The notes below the pieces were generated by a model. The model saw nothing but the letters and a program-made list of their open reading frames with translations. It did no database searches and had not been told where the DNA came from. A stretch of 64,000 nt of DNA, taken from NCBI RefSeq assembly GCF_021404465.1, contig NZ_JABFTT010000001.1, positions 62,001-126,000 on the forward strand, read 5' to 3'. The translations under genes and the position numbers were made by a program. Every line of letters begins with the position of its first letter. Positions within the stretch are counted from its first letter, which is position 1. The stretch is from Billgrantia zhangzhouensis (lineage in GTDB: Bacteria; Pseudomonadota; Gammaproteobacteria; Pseudomonadales; Halomonadaceae). This document shows positions 1-8,830 of this stretch, piece after piece.

Positions 1-626
1 TGGTCTACTTCTTCTTCCTCCAGGCCCCGTTCACCGGCGCCGAGGACGGCCTGCAGCGGATTCCCCGCGGCACCTTCCTGGGGATGATCGACCTGCGCAG
101 CGACACGGCGCTCTACTACGTGGTGCTGGGTATCGTCGCTGCCGGGCTATGGCTGGTATGGCGTACCGTCCATTCGCCGTTCGGCAACGTGCTGCGGGCC
201 ATCCGCGAGCATGAGCCGAGAGCGATCTCGCTGGGCTACCCCGTGGCTCGCTACAAGATCCTGGTGTTCACCATCTCTGCCGGTCTGGCCGGTATCGCCG
301 GCTCGCTCAAGGCCATCGTATTCCAGTTGGCTGCCCTCTACGACGTGCACTGGCACACCTCGGGCGATGTGATCCTGATGACCTTGCTGGGCGGCATGAA
401 CACGGTATTCGGCCCTGCGGTAGGCGCTGCCCTGGTTTCCACGCTCAACCACTACATGGACCCTTTCGGCGCCTGGGTCACGGTCATCACCGGGCTGGTC
501 TTCATGACCTGCGTGCTGACCTTCCGCCAGGGCGTGGTCGGCCAGCTCGGCCAATGGCTCCGCTCACGCCGCACCCCGTCACCTTCCGCCAAGGTTCAGC
601 ACCGCTCACATGCTCAGCAGCACTGA
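1..626 (+). CDS. Liv-type ABC transporter permease (LivM family), 5' end outside window
   Basis: Inner-membrane permease of a branched-chain-amino-acid-type (HAAT) ABC importer. The reading frame is open from base 3, so the start lies before the window. Visible are hydrophobic segments and the LivM-like stretch [20 protein letters not shown], the cytoplasmic loop that contacts the ATPase, followed by a Gly/Ala-rich helix near [11 protein letters not shown]. The C-terminal tail ([10 protein letters not shown] onward) is hydrophilic. A TIM-barrel gene follows after 14 bases, so the two are probably co-transcribed. The substrate is unknown; the neighbours suggest that it feeds the TIM-barrel enzyme rather than being a plain amino acid. 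It is the second Liv-type system in this locus; the complete one lies on the other strand at 1986-6524. Confidence 0.88.
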   Translation, partial: VYFFFLQAPFTGAEDGLQRIPRGTFLGMIDLRSDTALYYVVLGIVAAGLWLVWRTVHSPFGNVLRAIREHEPRAISLGYPVARYKILVFTISAGLAGIAGSLKAIVFQLAALYDVHWHTSGDVILMTLLGGMNTVFGPAVGAALVSTLNHYMDPFGAWVTVITGLVFMTCVLTFRQGVVGQLGQWLRSRRTPSPSAKVQHRSHAQQH

Positions 627-640
627 CAAGGAGTACTTAC

Positions 641-1468
641 ATGCCCGTTTTCGAACGCAACACCCTCATGTCTCGCTTCCAGGAGATGGTCGCCCGCGGC
701 CAGCCGATCATCGGCGGCGGCGCCGGTACCGGCATCTCAGCCAAGTGTGAGGAGGCCGGCGGCATCGATTTGATCGTGATCTACAACTCCGGCCGCTACC
801 GCATGGCGGGCCGCGCCTCTTCCGCCGGCCTGCTGGCCTACGGCAACGCCAATCAAATCGTGCAGGAGATGGCGCTGGAGGTACTTCCCGTGGTCAAGCG
901 CACCCCAGTACTGGCCGGGGTCAACGGCACCGATCCCTTCGTGATCATGCCCAAGCTGCTGCGCGAGCTTAAGGAACTGGGCTTCTCGGGAGTGCAGAAC
1001 TTCCCCACCGTGGGCCTGATCGATGGCACCTTCCGCATCAGCCTGGAAGAGACCGGGATCACCTACGGCAGCGAAGTGGACATGATTCGCCAGGCTCATG
1101 AAATGGACATGCTGACTACGCCCTACGTGTTTTCGGCCGACGAGGCCGTGGCCATGACCGAGGCCGGCGCCGACATCATCGTGACGCACATGGGCGTTAC
1201 CGTCGGTGGCACCATCGGCGCCGAATCCGCCAAGAGCCTCGACGAGTCGGTGCGGCTGATCGACGAGTGGGCCGAGGCGGCCAGGCGCGTGCGTCGGGAC
1301 GTGCTCGTCCTGTGTCACGGCGGCCCCATTGCCACCCCCGAGGATGCCACTCACGTCATGCAGAAAAGCGAGCACTGCAACGGCTTCTATGGCGCCAGCA
1401 GCATGGAGCGCCTGCCCACCGAAGTGGCACTGACCGAGCAAATCCGCCGCTTCAAGGCCATTGCCTGA
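641..1468 (+). CDS. TIM-barrel 'phosphoenolpyruvate hydrolase-like' protein (Tm-1 C-terminal-domain family), copy A
   Basis: A 275-residue protein of the TIM-barrel family found as the C-terminal half of plant Tm-1 and as a separate bacterial protein. Its reaction is not established; the 'PEP hydrolase' label is by homology. Conserved blocks are [11 protein letters not shown] (25-35), [11 protein letters not shown] (47-57), [10 protein letters not shown] (91-100), [10 protein letters not shown] (120-129) and LCHGGPI (224-230). The ATG at 641 is chosen over an upstream in-frame GTG at 554 because AAGGAG lies at 628-633 and the longer form would overlap the permease. It is very similar over its whole length to the protein at 6593-7426, and more distantly to the sensory domain of the regulator at 9574-11373. 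Confidence 0.9.
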   Translation: MPVFERNTLMSRFQEMVARGQPIIGGGAGTGISAKCEEAGGIDLIVIYNSGRYRMAGRASSAGLLAYGNANQIVQEMALEVLPVVKRTPVLAGVNGTDPFVIMPKLLRELKELGFSGVQNFPTVGLIDGTFRISLEETGITYGSEVDMIRQAHEMDMLTTPYVFSADEAVAMTEAGADIIVTHMGVTVGGTIGAESAKSLDESVRLIDEWAEAARRVRRDVLVLCHGGPIATPEDATHVMQKSEHCNGFYGASSMERLPTEVALTEQIRRFKAIA

Positions 1469-1487
1469 CTACCGAGGAGACGCCACC

Positions 1488-1925
1488 ATGACCAGGGTCT
1501 ACGTCAGCGCCGTCATGCCCATCACGCTTGAGCAGGCCTGGAGCGTGCTACGCGATTTCAACGGCTTGCCGGACTACCATCCCTTCTTCGCCAGGAGCGA
1601 GATCGAGGCGGGCAAGCCCGCCGACCAGGTCGGCTGCGTGCGCCATTTCCACGATCACGACGGTAACTTCATCCGCGAGGAGCTGCTCACCCTCTCGGAC
1701 CGCGAACATCGCTGCTGCTATCGCATTCTCGAGGCTCCGGCCCTGCCGGTACAGAACTACGTGGCCGAGATGCGCCTCAAGCCGATCACCACCAGCGGGC
1801 AGTGCTTCGGCGAATGGTGGGCGGAGTTCGAGGTGGCCGAGGCCGATCGCGAGGATGTCGTACAGCGAGTCTCGGATACCTTCCGGCTCGCCTTCGAAGG
1901 TGCCATCGAGCGGTTCGCACGCTGA
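1488..1925 (+). CDS. SRPBCC-family (polyketide cyclase/MxaD-like) protein
   Basis: A 145-residue START/Bet v1-like protein. The N-terminus (RVYVSAVMPITLEQAWSVLR, then DFNGLPDYHP) is typical of SRPBCC proteins: a first beta strand followed by a helix with an aromatic/aspartate turn. These folds form a hydrophobic cavity that binds or processes small organic ligands, with no universal catalytic residue. The ATG at 1488 has GAGGAG 8 bases upstream; a TTG at 1461 in the same frame overlaps the TIM-barrel gene and lacks a ribosome site. It lies 19 bases after copy A, so it is probably in one operon with it and may act on the same compound. A hairpin follows at 1942. Confidence 0.8.
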   Translation: MTRVYVSAVMPITLEQAWSVLRDFNGLPDYHPFFARSEIEAGKPADQVGCVRHFHDHDGNFIREELLTLSDREHRCCYRILEAPALPVQNYVAEMRLKPITTSGQCFGEWWAEFEVAEADREDVVQRVSDTFRLAFEGAIERFAR

Positions 1926-1941
1926 AACCAGCATGACGGAT

Positions 1942-1977
1942 AGCACCCCCTTGGCCGATCCATCCGACCAGGGGGCT
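1942..1977. terminator. Candidate bidirectional terminator between convergent operons
   Basis: Inverted repeat AGCACCCCCTTGG / CCAGGGGGCT with small bulges, between the SRPBCC stop and the convergent LivF stop. There is no strong T tract on either side, so termination efficiency is uncertain. Confidence 0.45.
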
Positions 1978-1985
1978 TGCCTCCG

Positions 1986-2702
1986 CTAGACCGAGACGCC
2001 CAGATAGCGTCCTAGGATGGCTTCGTCAGACATCGACTCGCCGTCGGCGGTTTCGTGAACGATTCGGCCCTCGGCCATGAAGTAGGCGCGATCAGCTGCC
2101 AGCACGGCAGCCTTGACGTTCTGCTCGATCAAGAGCACCGCCACCCCTTCACGACTCAGCGCCTTCAAGCTCAGGGCGACATCCTCGACCACCGCCGGGG
2201 CCAGCCCTTCGGTGGGCTCGTCGAGAATCAGACAGCCCGGATTGGTGACCAGGGCGCGCCCGATGGCCAGCATCGAGCGCTCGCCCCCGGAGATCTGGTC
2301 GCCGTAAGCCCGGCGCCGGCGTCCCAGGGAAGGGAACAGCTCGAACACACGGCTGGTCGTCCACTGCTGGCCGGCCGGTCCCTTGCGGGTGTTGAGCTGC
2401 AGGTGCTCATCGACGCTGAGCGAGGGAAACAGTCGGCGCCCCTGGGGCACGTAGCCTACGCCCAGCCGCGCGATGCGATGCGGCGACCAGCCCAGCACCT
2501 GCTGGCCAAGCAGCTCCACCGAGCCACTCGCCTGGGGCGGATCGAGCCCCATCAGTGCCCTCGCCAGGGAGGTCTTGCCCACCCCGTTGCGCCCCATCAC
2601 CGCCACGCACTCCCTGCCCACGTGAAGGTTGAGCTCCTGCAGCGCGTGTCCGAGGCCATAGTGGGCCTCGAGCCCCACCACGCGTATCATCTTTTCAGCC
2701 AT
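1986..2702 (-). CDS. Liv-type ABC transporter ATP-binding protein (LivF family)
   Basis: One of two cytoplasmic ATPases of the complete HAAT importer in this locus. Walker A is GRNGVGKTS, the ABC signature is ISGGERSML (a variant of LSGGQ), Walker B is CLILDEPTEG and the switch histidine region is replaced by LLIEQNVKA, as is usual in LivF. The ATG at 2702 overlaps the end of the preceding ATPase gene by eight bases (ATGGCTGA), implying translational coupling; a GTG at 2708 is also possible. It is the last gene of the minus-strand operon that starts at 8643. Confidence 0.93.
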   Translation of the reverse strand: MAEKMIRVVGLEAHYGLGHALQELNLHVGRECVAVMGRNGVGKTSLARALMGLDPPQASGSVELLGQQVLGWSPHRIARLGVGYVPQGRRLFPSLSVDEHLQLNTRKGPAGQQWTTSRVFELFPSLGRRRRAYGDQISGGERSMLAIGRALVTNPGCLILDEPTEGLAPAVVEDVALSLKALSREGVAVLLIEQNVKAAVLAADRAYFMAEGRIVHETADGESMSDEAILGRYLGVSV

Positions 2703-3459
2703 TGGCACGCCCCAGGTAGATGTCGCGCACGCCTTCGTGGGCGGCGATTTCGTCAGGACTGCCCTCGGCGAACATCTCGCCCTGGTGCAGCACGGATATC
2801 TGGTCGCTGAGCGCCAGTACCATCTCCATGTCGTGTTCGATCATCAGCAGGGTCACCTCCTGAGGCAGGTCGCGCAGGACCCCTTGCAGCACCTGGCGCT
2901 CGGCATGGGAGAGGCCGGCGGCCGGCTCGTCGAGCAGCAGCAGGCGGGGCCGCTGCGCCATCACCATGGCGAGCTCCAGCTGACGCAGGGTGCCATACGA
3001 CAGGTTGGCCACCGTCTCGTCGAGCACCGGCGTCAGGCCGAGCTGGTCGGCCGTGCTCATCAGGTCGTCGTCCAGGCGCGACTGCCAGGGCTGCCACAGC
3101 GACGGCAGGCGGCCGTTGCCCCGGGCCAGGGCCAGGTTCTCCCTGACCGTGACCGAGGGCACCAGGGTGGAGACCTGATAGGTGCGGCCAAGCCCCTTGA
3201 GGGTGCGCTGAATGACCGTGTCGTCACTGATGTCGTCACCGAAGAAGCGGATCGATCCGCGGTCGGGCTTGAGCTCGCCGGCGATCATGTTGAACAGGGT
3301 GGTCTTGCCGGCGCCGTTGACACCGATCAGCCCGCGCCGCTCGCCGGGCTGCACCCGCAGATTGACGTCGCTGGCCACCGTCAGCGAGCCGAAGGACTTG
3401 GCCAGGCCAGCGACCTCCAGCGCCGGCACCAGGCTCATCGAGGGCTGTACTTCAGTCAT
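2695..3459 (-). CDS. Liv-type ABC transporter ATP-binding protein (LivG family)
   Basis: Second cytoplasmic ATPase, about 254 residues. Walker A is GVNGAGKTT, the signature is LSYGTLRQLE, Walker B is LLLLDEPAAGLS and the H-loop is LMIEHDMEMV, all typical of LivG. The frame stays open upstream to 3705, but the ATG at 3459 (MTEVQPS) overlaps the end of the binding-protein gene by eight bases (ATGACTGA), the same arrangement as the next junction, and the sequence before it is a shadow of the binding protein. It pairs with the LivF-type protein as a heterodimer. Confidence 0.92.
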   Translation of the reverse strand: MTEVQPSMSLVPALEVAGLAKSFGSLTVASDVNLRVQPGERRGLIGVNGAGKTTLFNMIAGELKPDRGSIRFFGDDISDDTVIQRTLKGLGRTYQVSTLVPSVTVRENLALARGNGRLPSLWQPWQSRLDDDLMSTADQLGLTPVLDETVANLSYGTLRQLELAMVMAQRPRLLLLDEPAAGLSHAERQVLQGVLRDLPQEVTLLMIEHDMEMVLALSDQISVLHQGEMFAEGSPDEIAAHEGVRDIYLGRANG

Positions 3460-4699
3460 AGTAGGGATCCGAACAGTCGCCCGGGGGGAAGTCGCGGCTG
3501 TCGGGCTCTCCGGCGAGGTACTCCTCGGGGTCGAAGGGCCCGAACTGGCTGACCTCCTCGTAGGTCTTGATCGGCACATTGACCAGCCGGCCGTCCACTT
3601 CCTGAACCTCGTTGATGTAGATGTTCTGCACCGGATTGCCGTACTCGTCGAGGTAGAACGGACCGCGCGGCGCGTCGGGCATTTCGGTCTCGCGCAGGGC
3701 GGCAATCACCGCATCGCGATCCCCGCCGTTGGCGCTCTCGAAGGCATTCACCGCCATCTTGAAGGCGACATAGCCGTGCTCGGCCGGCGCCAGCGGCATG
3801 ACGTCGTCACCGTGCATCTCCCAGAAAGCATCGCGGAAGGCCACGAACTCATCGGTCTCCAGCCCTTCGGCATACTGCAGCGCCGACAGCCCGCCGATGG
3901 CCTCCTCGCCCATTTCCGGCAGGTCGCCCACGGCAAAGAAGTTGGAGCCGCCGAGCAGCGGCATGCGCGCATCGATGCCGAAGTCGTGGTACTGCTGGAA
4001 GAACGCCAGGCCGTCGCTGCCGGCGCCGTTGTAGAGCACCGCATCGCCGTCCGGCAGGGTCGCCAGGATAGAGCTGTAGTCGGAGGTGCCGGTGGGGTGC
4101 CAGATGCGCTCCACCGACTCGCCGCCCGCGGCGCAGAAGCCTTTGAGGAAGCCGCCCAGCTGGTTGTAGGGGAAGGAGTAGTCCTGGCCCACCGCGATGA
4201 TACGCTGGTGGCCCAGCTCCTCGGCCACGTACTGGCCGAAGGCGAACATCGGCTGCGCCCCGGTCCAGCCGGCCCGCACCACGTTTTCGGCGCGGTCACG
4301 CATGGTGATATCCTCGGGCGCCGAATAAGAAATCACCATCGGCATGCCCGACCCCTTGGCCCACTCCAGCCCAGCCAGGCCGGTGCCGCCCAGTACCGGG
4401 CCCACCACCAGGTCGATGTCGTCGCGCGACTGCATGGCCCGCAGGCGGTCCACGGTGGTCTCGGCATCGCCCTGGGAGTCATAGAACCGGACTTCCAGGT
4501 CGAGCGCCTCGAGGCGGTCGGCAAGCTCCTCCATGGCCAGCTCAACGCCCATGCGCTGCTGCTCACCGAAGAAGGAGAACACCCCGGTGGTGGGGCCGAT
4601 CACCCCGACACGCAGGCCGTCGTCAGCCTGAAGTTGGGCGGCGGAGCCCACCGCCAGGGCGGACATGCCGCTGATGATGAGCGTCTTGGCGTGCTTCAT
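3452..4699 (-). CDS. ABC transporter periplasmic substrate-binding protein (LivJ-type, Peripla_BP_6)
   Basis: A 415-residue solute-binding protein with an N-terminal signal peptide (MKHAKTLIISGMSALAVGSA, cleavage near AAQLQA). The mature start LRVGVIGPTTGVFSFFGEQQ is the usual first strand of type-I periplasmic-binding folds of the LivJ/amide-binding class. The ATG at 4699 overlaps the permease stop by four bases (ATGA). It sits between the permease and ATPase genes of one operon (order H-M-J-G-F). The ligand is not evident; co-transcription with UPF0261 and TIM-barrel enzymes suggests their substrate or a precursor. Confidence 0.92.
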   Translation of the reverse strand: MKHAKTLIISGMSALAVGSAAQLQADDGLRVGVIGPTTGVFSFFGEQQRMGVELAMEELADRLEALDLEVRFYDSQGDAETTVDRLRAMQSRDDIDLVVGPVLGGTGLAGLEWAKGSGMPMVISYSAPEDITMRDRAENVVRAGWTGAQPMFAFGQYVAEELGHQRIIAVGQDYSFPYNQLGGFLKGFCAAGGESVERIWHPTGTSDYSSILATLPDGDAVLYNGAGSDGLAFFQQYHDFGIDARMPLLGGSNFFAVGDLPEMGEEAIGGLSALQYAEGLETDEFVAFRDAFWEMHGDDVMPLAPAEHGYVAFKMAVNAFESANGGDRDAVIAALRETEMPDAPRGPFYLDEYGNPVQNIYINEVQEVDGRLVNVPIKTYEEVSQFGPFDPEEYLAGEPDSRDFPPGDCSDPYYD

Positions 4700-5670
4700 G
4701 GCTCTTCTCCTCGGGTTGTTGTTGTCACGGAAGCCTGTGGCTTCGACTTGCGCTTGAAATACTGCTCGAACACCTCTGCCAGACCGCGCGGCATGAGGAG
4801 TATGGAGAGCAGCAGGACCAGACCGATCACCATCATGTGCCGGTCGGTGTACTGGGAGACCAGGGTCTCCAGGGCGATCAGCACGGCCACCCCCAGGGCG
4901 GGGCCCAGCAGGGTGCGGTAGCCGCCCAGCACCGCGGCTGTCAGCACCCACACGGCGTGTCCCAGCCCCAGCGGCGAAGGCGACATGATGCCCATGTCGT
5001 AGACTAGGAAGACCCCCGCCACGCCGCCGATCATCCCGGCCAGCACGAAGGCGATGAAGCGCGCCAGGTAGACGGGGTGGCCCAGGGCGCGCATGCGCTG
5101 TTCGTTCTCCTGGATGCCCAGCAGCAGCAGCCCGAAGGGCGAGCGATACAGCCGCCACACAGCGAGGAATATCGCCACCGTGACCGTGACCACCAGGATG
5201 TAGAAGACCCGGGTATCGTTGAGATCGACACCGCCGTAGACCGGCATGCGCACCCCGGCGATGCCGTTGTAGCCGCCGGTGATGTCGACCCACTGGAACG
5301 ACAGCGCCCACACCATCTGCCCTAGCGCGAGCGTCAGCATCAGAAAACTCACCTGGCGCGAGCGCACGGTGAGCAGGCCGAAGATGACCGCGCTCACCGC
5401 GGTGAACAGCAACGCAAGGGTCACCACCAGCGGGAAGGGTAGGCCGTAGCGCACGCCGAGGATGGCGATGGTGTAGCCGCTGATGCCGGCGAAGGTGGTC
5501 TGGCACAGCGAGAACCAACCCAGCCGCCCCGCCAGCAGCGAGAAGCTCAGCGCCGCCAGGGCGTAGATCATCGCCCGGTTGGCCTGGGACACCGCATAGT
5601 TGCCCATCAGCAGCGGCCAGACCACCAGCGCGGCGACGATTGCCAGAATGATCAGGTGCTCACGTTTCAT
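4696..5670 (-). CDS. Liv-type ABC transporter permease (LivM family)
   Basis: A 324-residue inner-membrane permease. It starts MKREHLIILAIVAALVVWPL, a first membrane helix, and carries the LivM loop FGLLLLGIQENEQRMRALGH. The C-terminus is basic then Thr-rich and cytoplasmic. The ATG at 5670 overlaps the LivH stop by four bases, and the frame upstream is a shadow of LivH, so the longer reading is rejected. It should form the membrane pore with the LivH-type protein. Confidence 0.92.
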   Translation of the reverse strand: MKREHLIILAIVAALVVWPLLMGNYAVSQANRAMIYALAALSFSLLAGRLGWFSLCQTTFAGISGYTIAILGVRYGLPFPLVVTLALLFTAVSAVIFGLLTVRSRQVSFLMLTLALGQMVWALSFQWVDITGGYNGIAGVRMPVYGGVDLNDTRVFYILVVTVTVAIFLAVWRLYRSPFGLLLLGIQENEQRMRALGHPVYLARFIAFVLAGMIGGVAGVFLVYDMGIMSPSPLGLGHAVWVLTAAVLGGYRTLLGPALGVAVLIALETLVSQYTDRHMMVIGLVLLLSILLMPRGLAEVFEQYFKRKSKPQASVTTTTRGEEP

Positions 5671-6524
5671 GCGGTCCTCCCGAACAGTCCCTGGGGCCGG
5701 AAGACCAGGATCAGCGTCATGGGTAGAAACAGGAAGAAGAGGGCGAACTGCGGCAGATAGCCGGTGGCGAAGCTCGACACCATGCCGGTGATCAGCGCCC
5801 CCACGGCCGCGCCCTTGAGCGAGCCCATGCCGCCGATGATGATCACCACCAGCGAGAGCATCAGGACCCGCACGTCCAGCCCCTGGGTCAGCGACATGTA
5901 GGAGGTGCCCACCACGCCGGCGATACCCGCCAGGAAACTGGCCACGGCGAAGACGCCGCCGAACAGCAGCGGCACGTTGATGCCCTGGGCCATGGCGGTC
6001 TCGCGGTCGTCGACCCCGGCGCGGATGGCCGCGCCGATGCGGGTGTAGGTCATCACCAGCCACAGCGCGATGCCCAGCAGCACAGCGAAGACCATGATCA
6101 GGACCCGGAAGTAGGGATACATCATGACGCCGAGGTCCACCGGCGCACGCAGCTCGCGGGGTAGCGGCAGGCTCACCGGTTGCCCGCCGTAGACCACCAG
6201 CAGCGCGTCGGCGATGATCAGGCCCACGGCGATGGTCAGCAGCGCCTCGGAGAGGTCCATGCCGCGCACCCGCTGCAACAGAAAGCGCTCCATCAGCAGC
6301 CCGCCTGCCAGGGCGGCGAGGCCGCCGGCCAGGATGCCCAGCGTCAGGCTGCCGGTGTCCCGAATCACCTGAACGCCGATATAGCCGCCCAGCAGATAAA
6401 AGGCGCCGTGAGCCAGGTTGACCACCCGCATCAGGCCGAAGGCCAGGGTCAAGCCGCTGGCCATGATGAATAGCAGCGCGGCCATGGTCAGGCCGTTGAG
6501 AGTGAGGAAGTAGAAGGTGTTCAT
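5667..6524 (-). CDS. Liv-type ABC transporter permease (LivH family)
   Basis: A 285-residue permease starting MNTFYFLTLNGLTMAALLFI. It has the family motif LAHGAFYLLGGYIG near residue 38 and the cytoplasmic loop TRIGAAIRAGVDDRETAMAQ. A strong ribosome site GGGAGGTGA precedes the ATG. It lies 68 bases after the TIM-barrel gene, with no obvious terminator between, so it probably belongs to the operon read from the sigma-54-type promoter at 8704-8719. Confidence 0.92.
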   Translation of the reverse strand: MNTFYFLTLNGLTMAALLFIMASGLTLAFGLMRVVNLAHGAFYLLGGYIGVQVIRDTGSLTLGILAGGLAALAGGLLMERFLLQRVRGMDLSEALLTIAVGLIIADALLVVYGGQPVSLPLPRELRAPVDLGVMMYPYFRVLIMVFAVLLGIALWLVMTYTRIGAAIRAGVDDRETAMAQGINVPLLFGGVFAVASFLAGIAGVVGTSYMSLTQGLDVRVLMLSLVVIIIGGMGSLKGAAVGALITGMVSSFATGYLPQFALFFLFLPMTLILVFRPQGLFGRTA

Positions 6525-6592
6525 GGTGTCACCTCCCGCCGGATGGCGTGTGGCGCCGACGTGCCGTTGTTGTCATTGGTGCACATGGCGGC

Positions 6593-7426
6593 TCAGCCTC
6601 GACGCACGTTCTTGAAGGCGCGGGTCTGCTCGGTCAGAGCGCGCTCCGTGGGCAGCCGCTCCATACTCGAGGCGCCGTAGAAGCCGTGGCAGTGCGAGCA
6701 GCGCGCCAGCACGTATTCGGCATCCTCGGGGTCGGCAATGGGCCCGCCATGGCAGAGCACGATGACATCCTCACGCACCGCCCGGGCCGCCGCCGCCCAC
6801 TCGTTGATGGCCGCAACGCAGTCGTCCAAGCTCATGGCAGTCTCGGCGCCAATGCTGCCCCCGGTGGTAAGGCCCATGTGGCAGACGATGATGTCGGCAC
6901 CGGCCTCGGTCATGGCCCGGGCATCCGCGGCACTGAAGACGTAGGGCGTGGTAAGCAGCCCGGCCTGACACGCCAGGCGGATCATCTCCACCTCCTGGGC
7001 GTAGCTCATGCCGGTCTCTTCGAGATTGGCGCGGAAAGTGCCGTCGATCAGGCCCACGGTGGGAAAGTTCTGCACCCCGGCAAAGCCCATCGCCTTGAGC
7101 TCGGCGAGAAACGGCTCCATGAAGACGAAGGGGTCGGTGCCGCAAACGCCCGCCAGCACCGGGGTCTTCCGGGTCACCGGGAGCACCTCCCGGGCCATCT
7201 CCTTGACGATCTCGTTGGCATTGCCATAGGGCATGATGCCGGCCAGCGAGCCACGCCCCGCCATACGATAGCGCCCCGAGTTGTAGATCACGATCAGGTC
7301 GATGCCACCGGCCTCCTCGCACTTGGCCGACAGCCCGGTACCGGCCCCGCCGCCCACGATCACCTCACCGCGCTCCACCATGGCGTGAAACTGCGCCATC
7401 AGTTCTTCTCGATTCCACTTTCTCAA
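6593..7426 (-). CDS. TIM-barrel 'phosphoenolpyruvate hydrolase-like' protein (Tm-1 C-terminal-domain family), copy B
   Basis: A 277-residue paralogue of the gene at 641, collinear residue for residue: [11 protein letters not shown] (25-35), [11 protein letters not shown] (47-57), [10 protein letters not shown] (91-100), [10 protein letters not shown] (120-129), LCHGGPI (224-230) and [13 protein letters not shown]. The start is a TTG at 7426, supported by AGGAGG about seven bases upstream and a four-base overlap (TTGA) with the UPF0261 stop. In plants the UPF0261 and TIM-barrel domains are fused as Tm-1; here they are split but translationally coupled, so they probably act as one complex or on successive steps. 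The reaction is unknown. Confidence 0.9.
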   Translation of the reverse strand: MRKWNREELMAQFHAMVERGEVIVGGGAGTGLSAKCEEAGGIDLIVIYNSGRYRMAGRGSLAGIMPYGNANEIVKEMAREVLPVTRKTPVLAGVCGTDPFVFMEPFLAELKAMGFAGVQNFPTVGLIDGTFRANLEETGMSYAQEVEMIRLACQAGLLTTPYVFSAADARAMTEAGADIIVCHMGLTTGGSIGAETAMSLDDCVAAINEWAAAARAVREDVIVLCHGGPIADPEDAEYVLARCSHCHGFYGASSMERLPTERALTEQTRAFKNVRRG

Positions 7427-8643
7427 GGATGCCTCCTGGGGTCTGTCGCTATGACTTCCTGAAAATGCTCGACCAGGGCGGCGGCAAATTCGGGATCGTT
7501 TATATGGAAGGGGTAACGGATCAGCTGACGCTCGGGGGTCTGCACCACGGTCTGCTCCAGCGCCTCGAACAGGGCGACATCGGCGGTTGGGTCGTGAAAG
7601 GGCTGGCCGGGCGCGTCGAGCATCGAGACACCGCCCTCCGGCAGCAAAAAGCGCACCGGCCCCTGGCAGCGGTTGAGCTTCTCGCCGATCCAGCGACCCA
7701 TGCGCGCATTCTCTTCCGGCGTGGTGCGCATCAGCGTGATCTGGGGGTTATGCTCGTACAGCAGACGCTGACGATACGCGGCCGGCACCGTGTCCAGGGC
7801 ACCGAAGTTGACCATGTCCAGTGCCCCAACCGAGCCCACATAGGGCACGGCGAAGCGGGCCACGGCGTCGAGTCTCTCCTCGCCGGCACTGAACACACCG
7901 CCCATGAACAGGTCGCAAATCTCGGTAGTGGTGACATCCAGCAAGCCGGTGATCATGCCGCTGGCGACCAGCTTCTCCATGGACTGCCCGCCGGTGCCGG
8001 TAGCATGAAAGACCAGGCAGTCGTACTCCGAAGCCAGCTCTCGCGTCACCTGAGTAATGCAGTCGGTGGTCACCCCGAACATGCTCAGGCCGATAGCCGG
8101 CTTGCCGCCTTCCCCTTCCGGAATGCGGCCCTGCAACATGCCAGCAAGGGCATTGGCCGCATTGCCGAGGACCCGTCGGGAAATCCGGTTGAGGCCGGCC
8201 ACATCGGTGACCGAGTACATCATGGCGATATCGCTGGGACCGACATAGGGCCCCACGTTGCCGGACGCCACCGTCGAGACCATGACCTTGGGCACGCCGA
8301 CATCCAGATCCCGCATGGCCGGGGTGATAAGCGCCGTCCCGCCCGAGCCGCCCAAGCCGATGACGCCGCCGACGTCGGGGCGGCTGGCAAGCAGCCGACG
8401 CAAGGCTTCGGACATGGCGGCGACCGCTCGACCGCGGTCGTTGACGAACACCTCTTCGGGTCCGTCGGGGTGGCTGGCCGCGACATCCGCGGCGCGTATA
8501 TCGGCGGTATCGCTGTCTTCACCGCGGGTACTGACGTCGACCACCACGGTATCCAGGCCTGCCGCCTGGAGCAGACTGCGAACGTAGCGCAGCTCAGCGG
8601 CTTTCGTGTCGCAGGTACCGATGATGTAAGCTTTCGAACTCAT
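7423..8643 (-). CDS. UPF0261 family protein (Tm-1-like ATP-binding domain)
   Basis: A 406-residue protein matching the N-terminal domain of plant Tm-1, known in the tomato protein to bind ATP. Visible are the N-terminal strand [17 protein letters not shown], the glycine-rich GLGGSGGT (96-103), [14 protein letters not shown] and the acidic/aromatic SMFGVTTDC region. The ATG at 8643 has AAGGAGAC upstream. It is the first gene of the minus-strand operon UPF0261, TIM-barrel B, LivH, M, J, G, F, and the sigma-54-type promoter lies about 60 bases upstream. The metabolic function is not established in any bacterium I know of; an ATP-dependent activation of the substrate of the TIM-barrel partner is an inference only. 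Confidence 0.9.
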   Translation of the reverse strand: MSSKAYIIGTCDTKAAELRYVRSLLQAAGLDTVVVDVSTRGEDSDTADIRAADVAASHPDGPEEVFVNDRGRAVAAMSEALRRLLASRPDVGGVIGLGGSGGTALITPAMRDLDVGVPKVMVSTVASGNVGPYVGPSDIAMMYSVTDVAGLNRISRRVLGNAANALAGMLQGRIPEGEGGKPAIGLSMFGVTTDCITQVTRELASEYDCLVFHATGTGGQSMEKLVASGMITGLLDVTTTEICDLFMGGVFSAGEERLDAVARFAVPYVGSVGALDMVNFGALDTVPAAYRQRLLYEHNPQITLMRTTPEENARMGRWIGEKLNRCQGPVRFLLPEGGVSMLDAPGQPFHDPTADVALFEALEQTVVQTPERQLIRYPFHINDPEFAAALVEHFQEVIATDPRRHP

Positions 8644-8703
8644 GGCATGTCTCCTTTTTGCCGCCGTCGCTGCAGCGGTCTCCTTGTTTTCGTTTCATGA
8701 CGT

Positions 8704-8719
8704 TGCAGTAAGCGTGCCA
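8704..8719 (-). promoter_or_regulatory. Sigma-54 (-24/-12) promoter for the UPF0261-TIM-barrel-Liv operon
   Basis: Read on the minus strand, TGGCACGCTTACTGCA matches TGGCACG-N4-TTGCW with one mismatch. The invariant GG and GC are separated by exactly ten bases. Transcription should start near 8693, about 50 bases before the UPF0261 ATG. The adjacent enhancer-binding protein gene makes this assignment coherent. Confidence 0.8.
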
Positions 8720-8773
8720 AGTTGGCTTAGTCCGCCCCGGCGCGGTTTTCTGCCCTATGGACACCTGACGAAA

Positions 8774-8830
8774 CGGGTAATACTGAGTAGCCATTACCCG
8801 AAATGACACGACTTGACCCATGGGTACCCG
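8774..8830. promoter_or_regulatory. Candidate enhancer (upstream activator) sites for the sigma-54 regulator
   Basis: The region holds a perfect inverted repeat CGGGTAAT-N11-ATTACCCG at 8774-8800. Overlapping palindromes ACCCATGGGT (8816-8825) and GGGTACCC (8822-8829) follow. The half-site TACCCG recurs at 8795-8800 and 8825-8830. The cluster is about 55-125 bases upstream of the -24 element, a normal place for dimers of an enhancer-binding protein. It ends at the start codon of the divergent gene at 8831, so it could also affect that gene. Confidence 0.6.

Noticed and set aside
3212..4921. 569-codon open frame on the plus strand
   Set aside because: It lies antisense to livG, livJ and livM, has no recognisable domain and is rich in His/Gln/Arg as expected for a shadow of a high-G+C gene.
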